A stretch of 64,000 nt of DNA from NCBI RefSeq assembly GCF_013299165.1, contig NZ_JAAFKD010000017.1, positions 86,487 to 150,486 of the forward strand, read 5' to 3'. The position numbers were made by a program, and so were the translations under genes. The notes under the pieces were generated by a model. That model made no database searches, was not told the origin of the DNA, and worked only from the letters and a program-made list of their open reading frames with translations. Below are positions 33,583-44,018 of this stretch, one piece after another; positions within the stretch are counted from its first letter, which is position 1; each line of letters opens with the position of its first letter. Origin of the DNA: Microcoleus sp. bin38.metabat.b11b12b14.051. GTDB taxonomy: Bacteria > Cyanobacteriota > Cyanobacteriia > Cyanobacteriales > Microcoleaceae.

Positions 33583-34788
33583 ATGACTGAACACAGGTGT
33601 TATTTTGGCAGTTTAATATCACAGCGCACAGATGAAAAGGTAACTCGTTTTTTTGTTTTTAATGCACGCGCAAAAGATTTGAAAGAGTGGTTGGGGATTC
33701 GACGAATAAAAGATGTCAAAAAAGGAGCGCAGCGTGTACTAAGAAAAGCTAGAGCTAGTGCAGTTACGAAATTCATAGAGGCTAGTTCAATCAATACAAT
33801 TCCTAATAGTATACTTATAGCTTTTGATCCCGAAAAAGCAAAGTTTACCTCTTTAAGTACAAAAATTAGCGAAGGTATTATTCAAACAAAGAGTTCCTTA
33901 GAAAACCCTGTAGACATATTCAATGCCTGTTATAATCAACTCGATTGGGGAATTATTGAGTTTTCATTTGAACACAATGAACCGGAAGATACTAAACCAG
34001 CACTTATTGTAGACGGACAGCACCGTCTTTATGGTATGTCTGAATTTGATAAAGAGGATTTACCAATAACTGTTGTTAGCTTAATAGATGCTAATCGTCA
34101 AGAACAAGCTTTCCAGTTTATTGTAGTAAATAATAAAGCAGTACGAGTTTCAGCCGAAAATGTCAAATCTATTGTTGCAGATTTTAATGAAGATGAACTT
34201 GAGAAACGACTTGTACTAGCGCGTGTTAAATATGGTGATAAGCCACTGATACTTAGGTCTCTCAATGATTCTCCATCAAGCCCATTTCAAAATTTATTAG
34301 ATTGGTCTTATAACAGAGAGATTACAGAAGAAACTCATCTAGTGCCAATTACTGCCATAGAACAAACAATGCGATATATTCGTAAGTCTTTTACAGTGCT
34401 TGAAAATGATGAAGATTCCTTAATCGAGTTTTTCTGTGCAACCTGGAGAGCGGTGAAAGGAAATTACCCAGAGCTTTTTGGAAAAAATAATCAATTTATG
34501 AGGAAGGCAAATATTAGTGCTTTCAATGAGTATATCACTGACCGATTAGTATATTTTTGGGAGATGGATTTACTAGATGTATTTGAAAGTGATGAAATTG
34601 AAGAAAAAGTGTTAGATATCATTAAACGTTTACCTAAAGAATTCTGGCTAAAAAATTGGAAGCTTAGAATTCAAGACACTCCAAATTTTAGAGACATCAT
34701 AAAAAATGATTTAAAGACTATAATTACTAATTCAAAATTAGGCAAGGATTGGATGAATGGTTTAGAGTTGATTGAAACAGAGGAATAG
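33583..34788 (+). CDS. DGQHR-domain (DndB-like) protein
   Basis: The 401-residue protein carries the DGQHR motif at residues 144-148 in LIVDGQHRLYGM, and IVVNNKAVRVS near 180-190, the hallmarks of the DndB/DGQHR family. DndB represses or controls the DNA phosphorothioation operon; other DGQHR proteins occur in DNA-modification islands, including DpdB of the 7-deazaguanine system. The C-terminal 200 residues are helical and unassigned. ATG 33583 is preceded by AAGGGGA and gives MTEHRCYFG; an earlier in-frame ATG at 33523 lies inside the HNH gene and is rejected. No dnd or dpd genes are present, so an HNH partner alone is unusual. Confidence 0.85.
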   Translation: MTEHRCYFGSLISQRTDEKVTRFFVFNARAKDLKEWLGIRRIKDVKKGAQRVLRKARASAVTKFIEASSINTIPNSILIAFDPEKAKFTSLSTKISEGIIQTKSSLENPVDIFNACYNQLDWGIIEFSFEHNEPEDTKPALIVDGQHRLYGMSEFDKEDLPITVVSLIDANRQEQAFQFIVVNNKAVRVSAENVKSIVADFNEDELEKRLVLARVKYGDKPLILRSLNDSPSSPFQNLLDWSYNREITEETHLVPITAIEQTMRYIRKSFTVLENDEDSLIEFFCATWRAVKGNYPELFGKNNQFMRKANISAFNEYITDRLVYFWEMDLLDVFESDEIEEKVLDIIKRLPKEFWLKNWKLRIQDTPNFRDIIKNDLKTIITNSKLGKDWMNGLELIETEE

Positions 34789-34908
34789 AGAATGTCCATA
34801 TATTTGAAGCATTTCTTTTGCCCTTAAAAATCAAGTTCCAATTGTCTAACTAATCGATCACGCTAGACAGACCTGGGTGAGCTGCGGCCCACCCTAGGTT
34901 ATATGCAT

Positions 34909-37900
34909 TTACTTCACAGCAAGCTCGATCGCACCCCCAACAAACCGCTCGTAATCCTCCAAAAACCAAGGCGGCAAACAACTATTCGCATCCTGAACTT
35001 GCAACTGTCCAGCGCGACAAAACAGCATCGCCGCCAGCAAATTATTCACAGCTTTAGGCGTTCCAAACCCTTTACTCAACTCAGCAACCAACGAGTTAAA
35101 AAACCCGCGTTCATTCTGGGCCAGCGGCTCATTAATCAACCCGCAGCCCAGCACTGCCTTGTAACCCTTGCCGAAATCGCTCCGGTACAAAAGTTCAAGT
35201 TGTTCGTCGGAAACACTCAGCCACAAATTGGCGAGTTGCGTCCGAATTTGCCGCAAATCTGCGATCGCAAATTCAGCCGTCGGGTCGATTTCATAAAGAT
35301 TGACAGCAGCAGTTAATTGATTCATAAACTGCGGTAGAACATCTTGGTTGACAATAGTTTGTTCCGCTACCGCAAACGCAGTTTCAAACACATTTTCGTA
35401 ATCCTCAATCAACCACTGCGGCAACCGGGTGCGAGCCTCGGGTACCCGCATTTTTCCCGGCACAAAATACAGCATTGCACCCAGCAAAGCATTGATAGCT
35501 TGAGGCTGCACCAACCCTTTGCTAATTTCGGTTAATTGCTGCAAAAAGTTTTGTTCGGCTTCAGTCATTGATTCTGCTTGGAAGCGGCAGCTAAGCAGTG
35601 CTTGATATCCTTTGCGAAGTTCTCCTAGGTAAATATCTGGCAATTGTTCGCAAGGAACGCTTAGCCAAAAATCAGCCATTTGTTTTCTGATTTGGCGGAG
35701 TTCCAAAACTACCGATTCGTCAGAGGGATCGATGCGGTAAAGATTGACGCATCCTAATAGTTGATTGGCAAATTGGGGGGATTGAATGTATTGAGCTAGC
35801 AAGTCAGAACTTGACTCGGAATTGACGGCGGATTTTGTTTCAAAAACTTGTTCGTAATCGCCGATTAACCAGTGCGGCAAGCGGTTGCGAGGGTCGGGAA
35901 TTCGCATGGTGCCCGGCGGGAAATACAGCATCGCCGCGAGCAAGGCGCTGACAGCTTTCGGGTGCACCAATCCTTTGCTAATCTGCGTTAATTGCTGCAA
36001 AAATATTTGTTCGTCTTCCATCATCGCTTGACGTTGAAAGCCGCTTTTCAGGATGATTTGATAGTTTTTTCCTGAAGGACTTTGATAGGTGGCTTCTAGA
36101 TTTTCGGTGGGAACATTCAGCCAAAAATCCGCGATTTGTTTGCGGATTTGCCGCAGTTGAGATATTGCTGAGACGTTGGATGAATTTCTCTGGTAAAGCT
36201 GGACGGCGTTGGAGAGGATCTCGATCGCATCCGGCTGCCGGGGAATGCTATCCTGCAAGCTGCGGGAGGCTTCTAGGTGGCTGGTTTGCCAGTGGGTAAA
36301 GAGTTCTTGGAAGAGTTTCGCGATCGCCCCTCCATATGCAACACTATCAAAACAGGCCGGATTGCCCTGCATTTTCTCGACAATTTCCTGCCGTTTTTGC
36401 TGGCGCAGTTGCGGGTTTGTGCCGAGACTCACGGCTAGCTGAATGTAGGATGCTTCGTCACGGGCGATTAAATCGGGCATTTGCAATTCCCGCAGCATCG
36501 CCGCACCTTGACGGAAGCGCAAAGCATTTCCCTCCACAACCACCACCGGCAATCCTACTTGCAAAGGATCGATTAACGATGTCGCCCCAGCGTAAGGATA
36601 GGAATCGAGATAAACATCTGCTAGCTGCAAAAACTCTTTAACATCCGCGCGGCTTGGCAGTTGTTTTACGAATCGCAAACGATTGTTATTCACCCCGTAT
36701 TTAGCACAAATAGCATTGAGATTGTTAACAAAAGGTGTTGCTGGATAAGTCCGAGTCCAAGCCGGGCCGAAGGGATACAAAATCAAGATTGAATCGGGAA
36801 CAGCCGCGAGAATCTTTACCCAAGTCTCTCTCAACTCCGGCAGAATTTTGTAGAAGTTAGCGCCGGAGACAAACACTGTTGTGCTGTCAGAAATTCCGAG
36901 ACTTTGGCGCGTGGGTTTGACTGTAGCTACTTCCGATTCTGTGGCATATTTGAAACAAAAACCGCTGCCTTCTAGCACAGCCAACTGTTCGCGATATTGT
37001 GATTGATAGCTAGCATCCGGTACAGTATATTTGCCTGCGATGTAGTAATCCATGTGCCGGAGTCCGGTGGTTGTCGGAGAACAGAAAGATGTAGTTTGTA
37101 CCCTTGCTAAACGGTGCATTGCGAGCGAACCAACGTGTTTGTTAATAGCAGTTAAATTCGTACCGAAAAACAGAATATCTAAGTCGTCGGCGCGGATGGT
37201 TTGGACTTGCGATGCAAACTCTTGCGGGAGTGTCACCAGTTTGTCGGCGCGGCTTTGACAGTATTGTTCTAATTGGTGGCCGCTGGTGTTGAGCGCGTAC
37301 AGGTAAATCTCGAACTGGTTGCGGTCTAAATGCTCGAAAACCGGGATAGTAGCGAAGGTTTCGGTTTGCGGCGCGAAATGGTCGCTGATGATGCCCAGGC
37401 GGATTTTTGTGCGCGCGGGCGATCGCGCCGGGAAGATACAATCAATAGCAGATCCGCGAGTTTTTAAAGCAAACTCAATAATATCCGCCCGTTTGGTGTA
37501 AAGCTCGCGCAGGTTTGCGGTGGTAAAGTACAGCGGGATAAAGTTAGCGATTTGGGCGAACAACACAGCAATATTCTGCCAAAGTGGCGAATCGGCATTT
37601 TTGAACAAATTCTTATGTATGTAATCAATCCATCCCGCGATAAATTGATAGTAACTGTCTGCTTCTCCCCGACTTTGAAATAGGTTCGGACAGGTAAACA
37701 TGAACTTCAGATATTCATTAGCGAACCAGTTAGGAATCGTAGCGCGCTCGTATTTGAGCGGCAGTTTGTCGGCGCGACAGTACAGCATTGCCGCTAGCAG
37801 GTAATTAATAGCTTTGGGGTTGTTAAATCCCTGCGCTACATTGGCGACTAATTCCCTCGCAAAAGTCTCTTCTGTATCAGTTAGCGGTTCGTCTCTAATA

Positions 37901-39195
37901 TCGCTGGCGAGAATTCCCTGGTGCTGTTTGCCGATATCACCCACAAAGGCGCTGGCTACTTGTTCGACTGGTAAATTGAGCCAGATGGCTGCAATTTGTT
38001 GGCGAGCTTGGCGGACATTTGCGAGGGCGGATAAATCGGCGGAGTTTTTCTGGTATTGCTCGATAATGGTTGACACTAAAATTGGAGCTTCCGGCGCTTT
38101 TACCGCGATTTGCTGTTGATTTCCGGCAGCTTGCATCAGTGCAGAACTCACTGTTTTTGCCATTGACGACCAACTGAATTTGCGGCATTGTCCGAGTCCG
38201 GCAGCAATCAACGAGTTGCGAATATCTGGTTTCTGCACGTCAAACAGTGCATTTCCCAGCGCATTGACATCATTTTCGCTGACATAAAATGCTGCTTCTC
38301 CCGCTACTTCGGGAATCGAGCTGTTGGGAGATGTAATCACCGGACAACCGCAAGCCATTGCTTCCAAGATTGGCAGCCCGAAGCCTTCATATTTCGAGGG
38401 AAATACGAGGGCGATTGCACCCGAGTAAGCCGCTCTTAATTCATCGTCACCCAAATACAGCAGGTGGACGTTGAAACCAGCCGTGTACTGCTGTAATATA
38501 GGTTCGAGCGCAGGTTGACCGCTGGTGCACACAACATCAAATCCAGACTTGCTGCTGAGTCTAGATAAAGCTTGAAAAAAAGCAATCGTATTTTTATAAC
38601 CGTTGAATCCTAAACGTTCTCCAATTATTAAAAAGTAGGGCTTTTCAATCCGGTGTGCAGTTTTAAACGTGGCAATTTCTGGTAAACTAGAAGGATAAAA
38701 ATGTTTTTGAATGCCGCAGCGAGCGACAGTAATGGATGGGAGAGATATTTCTGGGAAAAACTTTACTAAGTCGCGGGCTGTGCTTTGGGAAATGGCGATG
38801 TAGGAAGCTGCTTGGCGGATAGCGCGATGTTTTTCTCGCCACATGGGATTATTGAGGTCAGCTCCGGTAACTTCGGGTATCATGTCATAGGCGACAAATG
38901 CCGATCGCGCAGTCAGCGGTGTTGTATAGTAGGTAGAGACAAATAAATCTGCATTTTCGCGATCGCACATTTGCTGCAACATTTGTCTGTCAGCATCAGT
39001 TTTGTTGTAATCGTAAACCGGAATCGACCGATATTCAATGCCCGCAATCTTCGGTATTGTGCCCGCGCGGTCTAACATAACTATATGCTGAGCAAAACCA
39101 TCTTTTACCCATTCTGCCATCAAAGACTGCCAAACGCGAGCAATCCCGCTTCTTTGCTGACTTTGAAAAAATATACCGTCAATAACTATTTTCAT
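34909..39195 (-). CDS. Multidomain glycosyltransferase: GT4, SPINDLY/OGT-like domain and four unknown repeats
   Basis: This 1428-residue protein contains a GT4 glycosyltransferase (1-355; FPSKYEGFGLPILEAMACGC at 265-284), an unknown repeat (R1, 376-500), and an O-GlcNAc-transferase/SPINDLY-like GT41 domain (about 595-965; RLGIISDHFAP, TTTGLRHMDYYIAG, YLDSYPYAGATSLIDPLQVG). Three more copies of the unknown repeat follow (R2 996-1119, R3 1146-1270, R4 1295-1418). Each repeat has LRQIRKQIADFWL-like, PKAVNNLLAAMLYF-like and PxWLIEDYExVFE-like segments. There is no signal peptide. It may glycosylate proteins or build polysaccharide. It is the last of three closely spaced genes, 18 bp after its neighbour. 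Confidence 0.85.
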   Translation of the reverse strand: MKIVIDGIFFQSQQRSGIARVWQSLMAEWVKDGFAQHIVMLDRAGTIPKIAGIEYRSIPVYDYNKTDADRQMLQQMCDRENADLFVSTYYTTPLTARSAFVAYDMIPEVTGADLNNPMWREKHRAIRQAASYIAISQSTARDLVKFFPEISLPSITVARCGIQKHFYPSSLPEIATFKTAHRIEKPYFLIIGERLGFNGYKNTIAFFQALSRLSSKSGFDVVCTSGQPALEPILQQYTAGFNVHLLYLGDDELRAAYSGAIALVFPSKYEGFGLPILEAMACGCPVITSPNSSIPEVAGEAAFYVSENDVNALGNALFDVQKPDIRNSLIAAGLGQCRKFSWSSMAKTVSSALMQAAGNQQQIAVKAPEAPILVSTIIEQYQKNSADLSALANVRQARQQIAAIWLNLPVEQVASAFVGDIGKQHQGILASDIRDEPLTDTEETFARELVANVAQGFNNPKAINYLLAAMLYCRADKLPLKYERATIPNWFANEYLKFMFTCPNLFQSRGEADSYYQFIAGWIDYIHKNLFKNADSPLWQNIAVLFAQIANFIPLYFTTANLRELYTKRADIIEFALKTRGSAIDCIFPARSPARTKIRLGIISDHFAPQTETFATIPVFEHLDRNQFEIYLYALNTSGHQLEQYCQSRADKLVTLPQEFASQVQTIRADDLDILFFGTNLTAINKHVGSLAMHRLARVQTTSFCSPTTTGLRHMDYYIAGKYTVPDASYQSQYREQLAVLEGSGFCFKYATESEVATVKPTRQSLGISDSTTVFVSGANFYKILPELRETWVKILAAVPDSILILYPFGPAWTRTYPATPFVNNLNAICAKYGVNNNRLRFVKQLPSRADVKEFLQLADVYLDSYPYAGATSLIDPLQVGLPVVVVEGNALRFRQGAAMLRELQMPDLIARDEASYIQLAVSLGTNPQLRQQKRQEIVEKMQGNPACFDSVAYGGAIAKLFQELFTHWQTSHLEASRSLQDSIPRQPDAIEILSNAVQLYQRNSSNVSAISQLRQIRKQIADFWLNVPTENLEATYQSPSGKNYQIILKSGFQRQAMMEDEQIFLQQLTQISKGLVHPKAVSALLAAMLYFPPGTMRIPDPRNRLPHWLIGDYEQVFETKSAVNSESSSDLLAQYIQSPQFANQLLGCVNLYRIDPSDESVVLELRQIRKQMADFWLSVPCEQLPDIYLGELRKGYQALLSCRFQAESMTEAEQNFLQQLTEISKGLVQPQAINALLGAMLYFVPGKMRVPEARTRLPQWLIEDYENVFETAFAVAEQTIVNQDVLPQFMNQLTAAVNLYEIDPTAEFAIADLRQIRTQLANLWLSVSDEQLELLYRSDFGKGYKAVLGCGLINEPLAQNERGFFNSLVAELSKGFGTPKAVNNLLAAMLFCRAGQLQVQDANSCLPPWFLEDYERFVGGAIELAVK

Positions 39196-39213
39196 GGTGA
39201 GTTTCCTGTAAAA

Positions 39214-40542
39214 TTACCGTAAAGCAGTTCGATAAGCAGCGATAGTTTGCTGAGTGCACCTTTCCCAGCTAAAAAGTTTAGCTTGCGCCAAAGATTTTAC
39301 AGACATACTCGAACGCAGTGACGAATTGTTGTAGATTTCCAGCATACTATGACACAGCGCGTCCGTATCTTTTGGGTCTACCATAATTCCCGCTTCCCCA
39401 ACCACTTCGGGAAGCGAAGATGTATTCGAGGTAATCACAGGTACACCACACTGCATCGCCTCCAGTGGCGGCAAACCAAAACCTTCATAAAACGACGGAT
39501 AGACAAACGCTAAAGCACTGCTATAAAGCGCCGCCAAATCAGATTCTGGCACATATCCTGTAAAAATTATCCGTTCTTTGAGGAAGTTTTTCTGAGATAT
39601 TTCTTCCATAATTTTGTCGTATTTCCAGCCCCGAGTCCCGACTAGCACCAGATATAAATCTTTGATCTTTTGTTCCTCAATTAGTTTCGCAAAACTGCGA
39701 ATTGCACCGTCGAGATTTTTGCGCGGTTCCAACGTACCCAAACTCAAAATATAAGGAGCATCGGGAATGCCGTATTTGTTGCGAGTCGATGCAAGTTTTG
39801 CCGCATCAGCGCAGGGATAAAAGATACTCGGCTCCGCAGCCAGAGGCGTGACAAAAACTCTCGACTCGTCTATGTTTAGATAATTGCACAAATCGTTTTT
39901 TGTGGAATGCGATATGCAAGTCACCCAGTCTTTCTGAGAAATGCTTGCTAAAGTTTTTTTGTAAAGTAGAGGAATTTGTTCGCTCAGCAGAAACTGCGGA
40001 TATAAAATTGGAATTAAGTCATAAATAGTTAGAAATGCTTGCACGTTGTTTGCTTGCTGAACAGATGCAGGAATTTCATCGTAGGGAGAGTGAAAAATAT
40101 CGACTGCATCTAAGTTGCGAGAGTCGATAGCATTAGCATAACCGCCCATCATTCTCAGCGTGTTTTCTAGATGATTTTTAACTTGTTCTAAAAATAGCTT
40201 GTCCTCTGCGATATTGCTCGCCTCATTAATTTTTGTTTGACAACCCACCAGATTGTAAGTATCGAGGAGCTTTTTGTGGAAAATCCGGGAAAAGCTGGAG
40301 TGCAGCAGGGGAACTTTTGCTAATTTAGGATTAGATTGTAGGTAATCGAGACTAGCATCTAGCAACTGAAAATACTGACTGACACTAAAGAGCAAATCAC
40401 ATTCTGGCGAGGCAGTCAATCCTTCTGCAAGACTTTCCACCACTCGGAAGATTCCGGTGCGAGCGCGCGAATGCAAATATCCTTGTCCGAGGACAGAAAT
40501 ATCGTAGATAACTTTGATTGGCTCTAGATTTGATGTTGGCAT
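39214..40542 (-). CDS. GT4-family glycosyltransferase
   Basis: The 442-residue protein has an N-terminal acceptor domain ([20 protein letters not shown], then [10 protein letters not shown]) and a C-terminal donor domain with [20 protein letters not shown] and [20 protein letters not shown], the GT4 Glu-rich motif. It is strongly similar throughout to the last 440 residues of the upstream protein (40563-43496), so the two arose by duplication. It is the middle gene of the three-gene operon, 20 bp after the upstream gene and 18 bp before the next. The sugar donor is not predictable. Confidence 0.9.
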   Translation of the reverse strand: MPTSNLEPIKVIYDISVLGQGYLHSRARTGIFRVVESLAEGLTASPECDLLFSVSQYFQLLDASLDYLQSNPKLAKVPLLHSSFSRIFHKKLLDTYNLVGCQTKINEASNIAEDKLFLEQVKNHLENTLRMMGGYANAIDSRNLDAVDIFHSPYDEIPASVQQANNVQAFLTIYDLIPILYPQFLLSEQIPLLYKKTLASISQKDWVTCISHSTKNDLCNYLNIDESRVFVTPLAAEPSIFYPCADAAKLASTRNKYGIPDAPYILSLGTLEPRKNLDGAIRSFAKLIEEQKIKDLYLVLVGTRGWKYDKIMEEISQKNFLKERIIFTGYVPESDLAALYSSALAFVYPSFYEGFGLPPLEAMQCGVPVITSNTSSLPEVVGEAGIMVDPKDTDALCHSMLEIYNNSSLRSSMSVKSLAQAKLFSWERCTQQTIAAYRTALR

Positions 40543-40562
40543 AGATTTGATTGATTAAACTT

Positions 40563-43496
40563 TTAGCTGGATAAAGCAATTTTGTAAGCAGCCGTTGTCT
40601 CCTGAATGCACCTATCCCAACTGAAGTTTTGAGCTTGTTTGAGCGACTTTAATGACATCTCGCGACGCAAAGATGGGCTGTTATAAAGTTTTAGCATATT
40701 GTGGCACAGTCCGTCAGCGTCATCAGGAGCGATCGTAATTCCTGCATCGCCAACTACCTCGGGAAGAGATGAGGTATTGGAAGTAATGACTGGAGTACCG
40801 CACTGCATTGCTTCTAAAGGTGGAAGCCCAAAACCTTCATAGAGCGACGGATAAACAAATGCTAGCGCACCGCTGTACAGTGCCGCTAAATCTTCATCAG
40901 CTACATAACCAGTCATAATTATCCGCTCTTTTGCTAAACTGTTTTGGGATATTTCGGCAAATATCTGCTCGTAATCCCAACCGAGAGCGCCAACTAATAC
41001 CAGGTACAAATCTTTGATACCTTGCTGCTGGACTAATTGGGCAAAACAACGGATGGCGTGTAAGATGTTTTTGCGAGGTTCTATGGTACTTACACCCAAG
41101 ATGTATTGTGCGTCGGGTATGGAGTATTTTTGTCGGATGGCTGCAATCTTGTTGGTATCATAACAGGGATAGAATGTATTTGGATCGGCTGCGAGATAGG
41201 AAACGAAAACTTTGGCTGGGTCAAGATTTTTTACATGATTCAGCAAGTCGTTTCTCGTAGCTTGAGATATGCAGATTATGGAATCTTCAGGAGTTAAGGT
41301 TTGTAATGACATTACCATTCTCTGATAATCGCCGTCGTTTTTGCCGATAAATAAATCTGACAAGACAATCGGAATCAAATCGTAAATTGTCGAAATTGTT
41401 TTGAGGTTTTTAAATTGCCTGATTTGGTCGGGAACGTGATAAAACGTGGAGTGATAAATATCTGAATTTCTCAAAATATTGGGATCGAGCGAATTCTGCT
41501 CGACAGTCAACTTTATCGTTTCAGCCAGAGGATGTTGCAAGCTTTCTATTAAAGACAGATTCTGTGAGTCGCTGCCATTATTTATCAGAACTTTACTCTG
41601 ATTTTCCAGCATTCTGTAAAGTTCAATTAGTTTGGTTCTAAATTGATAAATAAAGCTGGGATAGACAAAGGGTACGTCTTTAAAAATTGGCTGCGATTCC
41701 AAGTAATCGAGCGAATTATGCACGGCATATATAGAATGAGTGGCGCTAAAAGATAGCTCTAATTCTGTGGAGGGAAGTAAACCTAAGGCGATATTCTCGA
41801 TAACTCTCGCCACGCCTGTGCGAGAACGACTGACGTGACGGCCGTATCCGAGTACAGAGATGTCGTAAATTAATTTTATTTGTTTTTCCGTTGTCTGACT
41901 GACAACTGGTACCCTGGGGGCAAAATCGGCTTTTTGACAACCATCTTTGTGGATAATCAGCAGTAGAGATGTGGCAACATAACCGCCCATTTCTAATTTG
42001 AGATGCGGTTCAGTATAAGGTGGTTTTGCTACTTTTAAGTCTGGTGCTTGATTTCCCATCTCGTAGCTGATAGGCTCTACCCAATGTCCTTGTTTTTCTA
42101 ATTCGCCAATTAGTCGATCGATATCTTGACGCCTGTAAAATACTAAATTGGGTAAATCTAGCGTACCTGCGTTGGAGGTACAGTTATATTCTGTGGTGTG
42201 CAGCGCCATACCGCCGCTCTTGAGACAAGCTAAGGATTTTTGGACAAATTGCAGTCCTTTTTCGATGGAGCCGATGTGTTCAAAAGCACAAGACGACCAA
42301 ATAAAGTCAAATTCTCCTCGCTGCAAATCTTCAGGAATGTAGTTCATATCTACATCCCGAACTTCAACTAATCTCTCAAACTGTTCGGGCGGACAAATAT
42401 TTTTCTCATTGAGAGCTGCTTTGCCTTTACACAGTTGGTTTGTCTGGCCCCATTCTTTTTGGCTAATCGGATTCAAACCTTGATCTGTGGCGACAATCTG
42501 GCAGCCTAGGGAAGCAAATAAAGAGGGTAACGGTTCATTTCCGACGGCAAATCCTAGACCTTTTTTGCCATTACCTAGCCAGTTTCTTTCGTGCAGGGCT
42601 TGGACAATTGCCACGAATTCCCACTGTTTGCGGGCGGGAGTAAACTCCTCTTTCATTTTGGCAATCCAATGCCGATAATATTCTGTTTGGAAATCTTTGT
42701 AGACGCACAGCTTGCTGGTGAGCAACAGTTTTTCTGGCTGTTGCGGAATGCTTGGTATAGTTAACTTTCTGGCAGCAACTTTGGTCATTTCTATAACTGC
42801 AATCGCATTGGCAAAACTAAAAGGCGCATTATATTCTACGTGGCTTAGTTCTCCGGGATTTGCCTGTACCCAAACTGAACGGTGCGTCGGTCGGTTGTAG
42901 GTTTGAACTAACTTTAAAAAGCTAGGTTTAATGGCGGTTTGCGGAATATTGTATTTGTCAAATAAGAGTTTCAAGTAATCAACATCGAACTGAATAAACC
43001 ATCCTCTTTCTAGAAGTTTGCCAAAGGGTACTGTAATCAAGGCTTGACCGCCGTCTGATAGCAAATCATAAATTTTGGCGATCGCCTTTAGGGGCCCTTC
43101 TCGATCGCATTTGTCGCTGCTTTCACCATAGGTTTGATTCGGTTCGGCTCCTTGTCCGATATGTTCTACTGTGGAGATGGAAATTATAGCACTATATTGC
43201 TCGGATGCTGGAATTTCCATTAAATCAATATTGTCTACTCCGTCAGCTATTTCGTATTTGTCTACAATTCTTCGAGCTTGAATTTCGACCAAATCTCGAT
43301 CGATCAGTTGTTCGTAATGTTTGAGGACGTTGCCGACTTCCAGCAGTTTACTTTTATCCTTCAATCTGGCAAGGAACTCGCCAGCTACCGGAATTTCTAC
43401 TGCTCTCTCAGAACACGGAAAATTATTATGTTTGAGTCGATTGTAGGGCAGTGTCTGACCGTTAAAAATAAAAGTATCTGGTGGCAAATCTGACAT
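40563..43496 (-). CDS. Fusion of two methyltransferase-like domains and a GT4 glycosyltransferase
   Basis: The 977-residue protein begins with a methyltransferase-like domain (about 40-215: [40 protein letters not shown]). A second, different one follows (about 285-515: [54 protein letters not shown]), and a GT4 transferase completes it (about 538-977: [53 protein letters not shown]). Both methyltransferase parts show SAM-fold motifs, the first with a weak glycine motif. A plausible role is adding and O-methylating sugars on a glycan or glycoprotein. First gene of the operon; its promoter must lie in 43497-44018. Confidence 0.85.
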   Translation of the reverse strand: MSDLPPDTFIFNGQTLPYNRLKHNNFPCSERAVEIPVAGEFLARLKDKSKLLEVGNVLKHYEQLIDRDLVEIQARRIVDKYEIADGVDNIDLMEIPASEQYSAIISISTVEHIGQGAEPNQTYGESSDKCDREGPLKAIAKIYDLLSDGGQALITVPFGKLLERGWFIQFDVDYLKLLFDKYNIPQTAIKPSFLKLVQTYNRPTHRSVWVQANPGELSHVEYNAPFSFANAIAVIEMTKVAARKLTIPSIPQQPEKLLLTSKLCVYKDFQTEYYRHWIAKMKEEFTPARKQWEFVAIVQALHERNWLGNGKKGLGFAVGNEPLPSLFASLGCQIVATDQGLNPISQKEWGQTNQLCKGKAALNEKNICPPEQFERLVEVRDVDMNYIPEDLQRGEFDFIWSSCAFEHIGSIEKGLQFVQKSLACLKSGGMALHTTEYNCTSNAGTLDLPNLVFYRRQDIDRLIGELEKQGHWVEPISYEMGNQAPDLKVAKPPYTEPHLKLEMGGYVATSLLLIIHKDGCQKADFAPRVPVVSQTTEKQIKLIYDISVLGYGRHVSRSRTGVARVIENIALGLLPSTELELSFSATHSIYAVHNSLDYLESQPIFKDVPFVYPSFIYQFRTKLIELYRMLENQSKVLINNGSDSQNLSLIESLQHPLAETIKLTVEQNSLDPNILRNSDIYHSTFYHVPDQIRQFKNLKTISTIYDLIPIVLSDLFIGKNDGDYQRMVMSLQTLTPEDSIICISQATRNDLLNHVKNLDPAKVFVSYLAADPNTFYPCYDTNKIAAIRQKYSIPDAQYILGVSTIEPRKNILHAIRCFAQLVQQQGIKDLYLVLVGALGWDYEQIFAEISQNSLAKERIIMTGYVADEDLAALYSGALAFVYPSLYEGFGLPPLEAMQCGTPVITSNTSSLPEVVGDAGITIAPDDADGLCHNMLKLYNSPSLRREMSLKSLKQAQNFSWDRCIQETTAAYKIALSS

Positions 43497-44018
43497 TGAT
43501 ATTTTCTCGCAAATAAAAGTTTTTTAACAGAAAAGTTCTTCGCAAAATTGAGTTGATTTCACCCAATAAATACATTAACCGATTGCTTGAGCCATTGACG
43601 CTTCTACAGTTTGGCTAGTTCCATCTTGGCAAAGTAGCATCATCCCGGCACAGTGACGCTTCGATCGCACTCGCACAACATTTTCAGCTATCTTGACAAA
43701 TTAACGCTTTGGGTGTAATGAGCAAAGAAGTGATAGGTCGATCGCCAGTTGAACATCCGATTAAATCTAGCCCAGAAGCGCACTCTTGGGAAGCCGTGGG
43801 GCGATCGCGGAACTGACTGTTCTGAAATCTTCCAAATATCCTCCGCCGTTCGCCGCAGCCCAGCCCAGCCCTGCGCTCCTTGCCAGAGACGAGCAAACTC
43901 CCGATTGTTTCCCAAGATACTTGCGTGCCGCAAATAAGTTACAATTACGTTAAGATTGATGAACATAAATAAAAAATCCCAAATCACAGGGACTAAATAA
44001 TTAGGAGGATCGACCTCG
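43497..44018. promoter_or_regulatory. 522-bp divergent intergenic region between the glycosyltransferase operon and ftsH
   Basis: I see no gene here. The stretch must hold promoters for both directions. The part at 43730-43930 has rather high GC and open frames on both strands that match nothing known. AGGAGG at 44003-44008 is a strong ribosome-binding site for ftsH. I recognise no specific operator. Confidence 0.5.
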
